A DNA stretch of 64,000 nucleotides. It comes from an uncultured Pseudodesulfovibrio sp. Its GTDB lineage: Bacteria; Desulfobacterota; Desulfovibrionia; Desulfovibrionales; Desulfovibrionaceae. Within the stretch, counting starts at the first letter, position 1. Each line of letters opens with the position of its first letter. The position numbers and the translations under genes were made by a program. Of this stretch, positions 59,983 to 64,000 are shown in pieces. The notes beneath the pieces are model-generated. The model did no database searches. It saw nothing but the letters and a program-made list of their open reading frames with translations, and was not told where the DNA came from. The DNA is taken from positions 723,740 to 787,739 of the forward strand of contig NZ_OY776488.1 in NCBI RefSeq assembly GCF_963675635.1. The letters run 5' to 3'.

Positions 59983-60467
59983 TTCATATTTCCTTTTTCT
60001 CGGTGCTCTACGTAAAATTCGGCACCATGTCGTTTCCCTGCCTGCATTGAGAGGTGCGGATCGACAATCAACCTTCTGGACATTGCATTTCGGCCCAGAA
60101 GCATTCTGAATTTCATTTGATCACGATTGGTGAGTGTCAATTCAATGGGCCAAGAACGGCCAGCGATTTGAAGAGTTGTGGCAATGACATATCGCCTCTG
60201 GCTTTGTCCACCAGAACTCGTAACTTTACGTCGATCTATCAGGGGGGCCGTACAAGAGATGACTACCGTATCATTCCTTTGCAAAGGGTGTACGTTGAAC
60301 GACACAAATCGAACACCATTCTGTTCAAATGGTTTCACATCAAAAGCGTGAAGCGCCGAAGTCCTGGCCCCGGTATCAACCTTGGCCTTGATGGCTGGCA
60401 CGCAAAGGTCCGGCAGAGTGAGCCATTCCCGCCAACCGATAATCATTTTGGGTTCATTAATCTTCAT
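59979..60467 (-). CDS. RimK-associated retropepsin-like protease (DUF785/RimB family)
   Basis: 162 residues. [18 protein letters not shown] carries the D-T-G motif of aspartic (retropepsin-like) proteases; [18 protein letters not shown] is the second conserved segment. Genes of this family travel with rimK and RimB-like proteins trim glutamate tails. Directly coupled to rimK. Together the three genes suggest addition, trimming and removal of glutamates. Confidence 0.9.
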   Translation of the reverse strand: MKINEPKMIIGWREWLTLPDLCVPAIKAKVDTGARTSALHAFDVKPFEQNGVRFVSFNVHPLQRNDTVVISCTAPLIDRRKVTSSGGQSQRRYVIATTLQIAGRSWPIELTLTNRDQMKFRMLLGRNAMSRRLIVDPHLSMQAGKRHGAEFYVEHREKGNMK

Positions 60468-60535
60468 GTCATTTCCCGAATAAAAAATATGAATTTTTCG
60501 TTTATCAAAGTGTGTGTAGGGGGGCCAAGATCAAC

Positions 60536-62371
60536 TTACATGAATTGAATTGGTAACAAAAAAGAAAGGGTGACCCACATGATGAGAACAAGAGGGATAC
60601 CGACTTTCAAGAACTCTGAAAAAGAATACTCTCCGGCGTTCATGACAAGCAGGTTCGTCTTGTAAGCCATAGGTGTTGCAAAACTCATATTGGCACCAAA
60701 GAGTACAGCAAGTACAAATGGTTCAGGAGATTGTCCCATCTGACTTGCAATAGAAATAGCAATCGGAGTGCCTATGACGGCGGTTGCATTGTTGGAAATG
60801 ATGTTTGTAAAAAAAGCCATGAGAAGCATGAGTCCACTCAGGACCATGGCCGGAGAGGCATGTCCTGACATGGCAACAAACATTGTCCCCAAATACTCTG
60901 CGGCTCCTGTGATGAGCATTGCGGTTCCAAGAGCCAGACTTGTCACCACAATCAGAATAACCTGTGCACTGAGTGCTCGCGTTGCATCGCGCCAACTCAG
61001 GCATCCTGTCAGTATCATGCACAACGCTCCGCAGGGGGCGCTGATGGCAATAGGCAGGACCCCGAGGGCCGCAGAAAGGATGATGCCGAGCATGAGCCCC
61101 ATGGCTATGGGAGCCTTTTTCGAATACGGCAGATCTACCGTTGAATCGAGTACAAGGAAATCTGTGCTTCTCTTAATTTCAGAAATAGTGTCTCGCGGCC
61201 CTTGGACCAAAAGGATATCACCGGCACGTAATCGAAGATCGCTGATTTTGTCCTGTATGCGCTTAAAACGTTTTCCTGATCTGTGCAGAGCCAAGGGGAG
61301 CAGACCGTATCGGTCGATAAACCGGAAGTTGTTCAATGTTGAACCGTTGAGCGGTGACCCTTGAAAAATGGCAATTTCTGCGATTTGCTGATCGTCATCA
61401 TGCAGGGGGTTGTTCTCGTTGATAGGCGTGTCTTCAGATCCGACCGGAAACAGTGTGCCATGAAGAATCGCTTCGAATTCCTTGAGATTATCTGGAGTGT
61501 CATTGATGACGAGATGGTCCCCAGGCATGAGGGTGATATCCGGCAAAAGCATGACCTGATTCCCTTCACCTCGTTCAAGGGAAGATATTTTCATTTTGCC
61601 GTCAGTCAATTTCAAGGCTTTCGAGAGAGATTCTCCGTTGACAGGGCTTTTCTCCGTTACGGCGAGGTGCGCTGTAAATACTCGTGCCGATGAATCCGTG
61701 ATAGCTATTTCCCGCTTGGAAAGAAGTCGTGGGGCGATAAGCCAAAGATAGAGAATGCCCACACTTCCGGCAATGACTGCGGGAAGCACAAAGTCGAACA
61801 TGCCGAATTTCTTGAGTCCCATTTCTGCGGCAACTGCCACCACGAGCAGGTTGGTCGATGTGCCGATGGTCGTGCTTGTGCCGCCAAGCAGCGTGGAAAA
61901 TCCCATGGGCATCAAAATCGGTGTTGCTGATTCACCTGTCTTGAGGGATACACTGATCAGTACGGGAAGCAGTAAAACAACTACAGGGACGTTGTTGATG
62001 AAAGCACTGATAAAAGCTCCGAATAATAGGGTTATCAACAATGAAAATGCTGGACTGATTTTCCAGAGTCTTGCCAGTATACGCCCTACGGGATCGAGGG
62101 CTCCTGTACGCAAGATCCCTTGTCCTGCTATCATCAGGGAGCACACAGCCACCAAGGCTTCGTTGCCGAACCCCATGAAAAAATTGACAGCGTGAAATTC
62201 TTTGCCTTCAGCCTGAAAAGGAAACACCTCAAATCCCACGGCAAGTATGGCAAGGATAAACAGGCTTGAGGATTCCAATGAGATTTTTTCACGGCTGAAG
62301 AGTATGAGCGCAACTGCTGTTAATCCAAGAACAGCCAGAGCGTGTGGATTGGGTGGCGGTGGGAATATCAT
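60536..62371 (-). CDS. SLC13/DASS-type anion transporter with two TrkA-C domains
   Basis: 611 residues. About 11-12 membrane helices in two halves (SLMIAGQGILRTGALDP, FINNVPVVVLLLPVLI, then INSNN-like MAFFTNIISNNATAVIGTPI). Between them, about 205-390, two TrkA-C (RCK-C) domains, with MPGDHLVINDTPDNL and LRAGDILLVQGPRDTI. It imports dicarboxylate, sulfate or a similar anion. 68 bases downstream of the DUF785 gene's start side, on the same strand and possibly one transcript with the RimK cluster. Confidence 0.92.
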   Translation of the reverse strand: MIFPPPPNPHALAVLGLTAVALILFSREKISLESSSLFILAILAVGFEVFPFQAEGKEFHAVNFFMGFGNEALVAVCSLMIAGQGILRTGALDPVGRILARLWKISPAFSLLITLLFGAFISAFINNVPVVVLLLPVLISVSLKTGESATPILMPMGFSTLLGGTSTTIGTSTNLLVVAVAAEMGLKKFGMFDFVLPAVIAGSVGILYLWLIAPRLLSKREIAITDSSARVFTAHLAVTEKSPVNGESLSKALKLTDGKMKISSLERGEGNQVMLLPDITLMPGDHLVINDTPDNLKEFEAILHGTLFPVGSEDTPINENNPLHDDDQQIAEIAIFQGSPLNGSTLNNFRFIDRYGLLPLALHRSGKRFKRIQDKISDLRLRAGDILLVQGPRDTISEIKRSTDFLVLDSTVDLPYSKKAPIAMGLMLGIILSAALGVLPIAISAPCGALCMILTGCLSWRDATRALSAQVILIVVTSLALGTAMLITGAAEYLGTMFVAMSGHASPAMVLSGLMLLMAFFTNIISNNATAVIGTPIAISIASQMGQSPEPFVLAVLFGANMSFATPMAYKTNLLVMNAGEYSFSEFLKVGIPLVLIMWVTLSFLLPIQFM

Positions 62372-62706
62372 GAGTGTACTCTTTAGGTTTGGTTCCTAGA
62401 GATTGGGTCGAACATGTTGAAAATCTGCGTATACCATTCACAGATTGTACGAAAATGAGAATATTGAACGCCAAGGTTGGCGCCCATGAATTCATAGATT
62501 TCCCTCAATTATTCAGGCTCCCTTTTTTAATTATAAGAATAAAGTGTATCGCCAGTGAAGGGCATAGCTTTACTCATAACAGAATTTTTTGTGAAAGACT
62601 CGTAATAGCCTTTACAACAGGGAGTGTTACGTATGGTGTGTCTGCTTGTAAGCGGATGTGTTTAAATTTGAAATCTATGGAAAGTGGGTGGAGTCGGGAA
62701 AGCTGA
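62372..62706. other. Gene-free stretch between SLC13 and NFACT genes
   Basis: 335 bases with no convincing coding frame (a plus-strand frame has no ribosome site or recognisable composition) and no clear terminator. It presumably holds the promoter of the SLC13 gene on the minus strand. Confidence 0.4.
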
Positions 62707-64000
62707 TTAAGCGAGAGTGTCTTCAAGTGAAGGGTCAAGTTCGACACGAAGGGTGCCGATTTTTTTGTCGACGGCAACTTGACCGACGTTAAATCCTTTG
62801 ACTTTGCGTACGTCTTTGACCAGTGCGTACATGACGTCCGCTCTGTTGTCATCTTTGCGATAACTCTTGAGTCCGCACAGGATAGCTGCTTCCTTCAGGG
62901 TTGTTTCCGGTACATCCTGGCCTGGATGGTCCCGTTTGAGGATGACGTGAGAGCTGGGACCATCCTGAATATGAAACCAATAGTCGAACGGGCTGGCCGC
63001 CTTACTGAGCATATCGTGATTGGCCTTCTTGTTTTTGCCGCGAAGGATGGTGAAGCCATCCGAAGATCGGAATAGGGCTACCGCGAGGTCTCGATAACGT
63101 TTGGGCAGAGCTGATGGGCCATCCTGTTTGATTGACTGACTGGTTTGCATGGCAGGATGTACTTCAAGGGTGCCGTTTTCCGCCTCTTTTAATTGGCGCT
63201 GCAATTCCTTGCGGCGACGTTCCAGATGAGGGAATCCCCGCTGGGCCTTGGCGGAAAGTTTGAAATAGTATTCCATGTTTTCCGTAGGCGAGAGAAATGG
63301 ATTGAGTGGAACGACCATAACGCCGTGGACTGGATGAGTTGCTTCAATCTCTTCCAACCCTTCGGCGTTTTTGAAGCGGTAGAGTTCGGCCTGCAAGGCT
63401 TCAGCCTTGATCTGATCCTCCATCAGCGTGTCGAGTCGGGCTTTTTCTTCATCCAACCGAGCAAGGTTGCGGCGTATCTTTTTGATGGCCCGTTTGAGCA
63501 GCGTTTGCTGGGGTTTGTCTTCGTCCATCTCCATCATAGGAAAAAGTGTGCGTTCTCCATAGGCGTTTGCAGCATCCAGAGCAGAGGTGAATATTTCTTC
63601 TTCCTTGCCGGATGGCCATGCAAGCGGCGGCAACCAGCCCTCTTTGGATTTTTGCAGGTAGAATGAATCGGTTTCAGCAGTTGCCACGCCAAAGTAGAGG
63701 GCGTGCGCGTCATCTATCGGGAGGCGGTTGAGGGCTTTGCGCAGGCGAGGTGAAATATGCGGGTATTCACGCCAGATATCGGTCTCGGTCAGGACGTCTT
63801 CCAGTGCAGGCCATTCAGGTTGGATTCCAAAGTCCTGGTCGAGTGTTTCAACCAGCTTCATGTCGGTTCGACAATCAATGACAAGGAAGTTTCCAGCTCC
63901 CTGTTCGTCGCGGGGTGTGAGGTGCAGCGCAATTCGCAAGTGGGGCCAGTCGGTGAGCACAGTTAATATTCTGCGCCCCCGCAATCTCTTGCGAAACCAC
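62707..64000 (-). CDS. NFACT-family protein (RqcH/FbpA-like), N-terminus beyond the window
   Basis: At least 431 residues are visible; the frame stays open to the window edge, so the start is outside. Visible parts: end of the NFACT-N domain (VLTDWPHLRIALHLTPRDEQ), coiled-coil region (about KAIKKIRRNLARLDEEKARL to LKEAENG), and the C-terminal NFACT-R domain (FTILRGKNKKANHDMLSKAA, DYWFHIQDGPSSHVIL). RqcH-type proteins bind stalled 50S-peptidyl-tRNA and add C-terminal alanine tails. Whether this one does cannot be decided without its N-terminal residues. Confidence 0.9.
   Translation of the reverse strand, partial: WFRKRLRGRRILTVLTDWPHLRIALHLTPRDEQGAGNFLVIDCRTDMKLVETLDQDFGIQPEWPALEDVLTETDIWREYPHISPRLRKALNRLPIDDAHALYFGVATAETDSFYLQKSKEGWLPPLAWPSGKEEEIFTSALDAANAYGERTLFPMMEMDEDKPQQTLLKRAIKKIRRNLARLDEEKARLDTLMEDQIKAEALQAELYRFKNAEGLEEIEATHPVHGVMVVPLNPFLSPTENMEYYFKLSAKAQRGFPHLERRRKELQRQLKEAENGTLEVHPAMQTSQSIKQDGPSALPKRYRDLAVALFRSSDGFTILRGKNKKANHDMLSKAASPFDYWFHIQDGPSSHVILKRDHPGQDVPETTLKEAAILCGLKSYRKDDNRADVMYALVKDVRKVKGFNVGQVAVDKKIGTLRVELDPSLEDTLA

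Noticed and set aside
62374-62706. 110-codon plus-strand frame between the SLC13 and NFACT genes
   Set aside because: No ribosome site and no protein-like pattern; treated as gene-free.

Overview
The window looks like chromosomal DNA of a Desulfovibrionaceae-type sulfate reducer (Desulfovibrio / Pseudodesulfovibrio group). This is inferred from gene content, not from a search: a glutamate synthase split over three genes with ferredoxin-type clusters, a giant VCBS-repeat adhesin of the type common in that family, several polar-amino-acid ABC operons, and a RimK / DUF785 protease / AstE-like cluster beside an SLC13-type transporter. No rRNA genes or CRISPR arrays were seen; there is one tRNA.

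Layout. 1-2181 (minus): polar amino-acid ABC importer, with an odd periplasmic domain in its permease and a repeat-rich leader. 2697-7072 (plus): REC-kinase-REC hybrid, AI-2E family exporter, MltA lipoprotein, orphan HicB-like protein. 7518-12611 (plus): three-gene glutamate synthase. 12681-15824 (minus): DUF922 protease-like protein, MsbA-type ABC exporter, HD hydrolase. 16475-24445 (plus): 2656-residue adhesin. 24625-31658 (minus): an aminotransferase, KDG kinase, KDPG aldolase with a C-terminal extension, a second polar-amino-acid ABC importer and a HexR/RpiR-type regulator, which together look like one uptake-and-catabolism locus for a sugar acid or amino-sugar acid.

32455-40491 is an integrated mobilizable element of 7980 bp in tRNA-Leu(UAA). 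It is bounded by a perfect 57-bp duplication of the tRNA 3' end. It carries an integrase beside the tRNA, an excisionase-like HTH protein, a replication-like protein, MobC, a large relaxase with a second gene nested in another frame (as mobB in mobA of RSF1010), and a set of small unrecognised proteins, one a tail-anchored HEXXH protein. This is the most interesting accessory region.

40573-64000 returns to the chromosome: a YcaO / SGNH / split RdgC-like operon, a PilZ protein, RmlA, a DUF1614 membrane protein, a MogA-type protein, a TolC-family protein, an MltB-type transglycosylase, two glycosyltransferases, an 885-residue protein with a CCHC zinc knuckle and TPR-like helices, MutY, a putative muralytic protein, the RimK cluster, an SLC13/TrkA-C transporter, and an NFACT (RqcH-like) protein cut by the window end.

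All family names come from reading motifs and gene order; no database search was possible.
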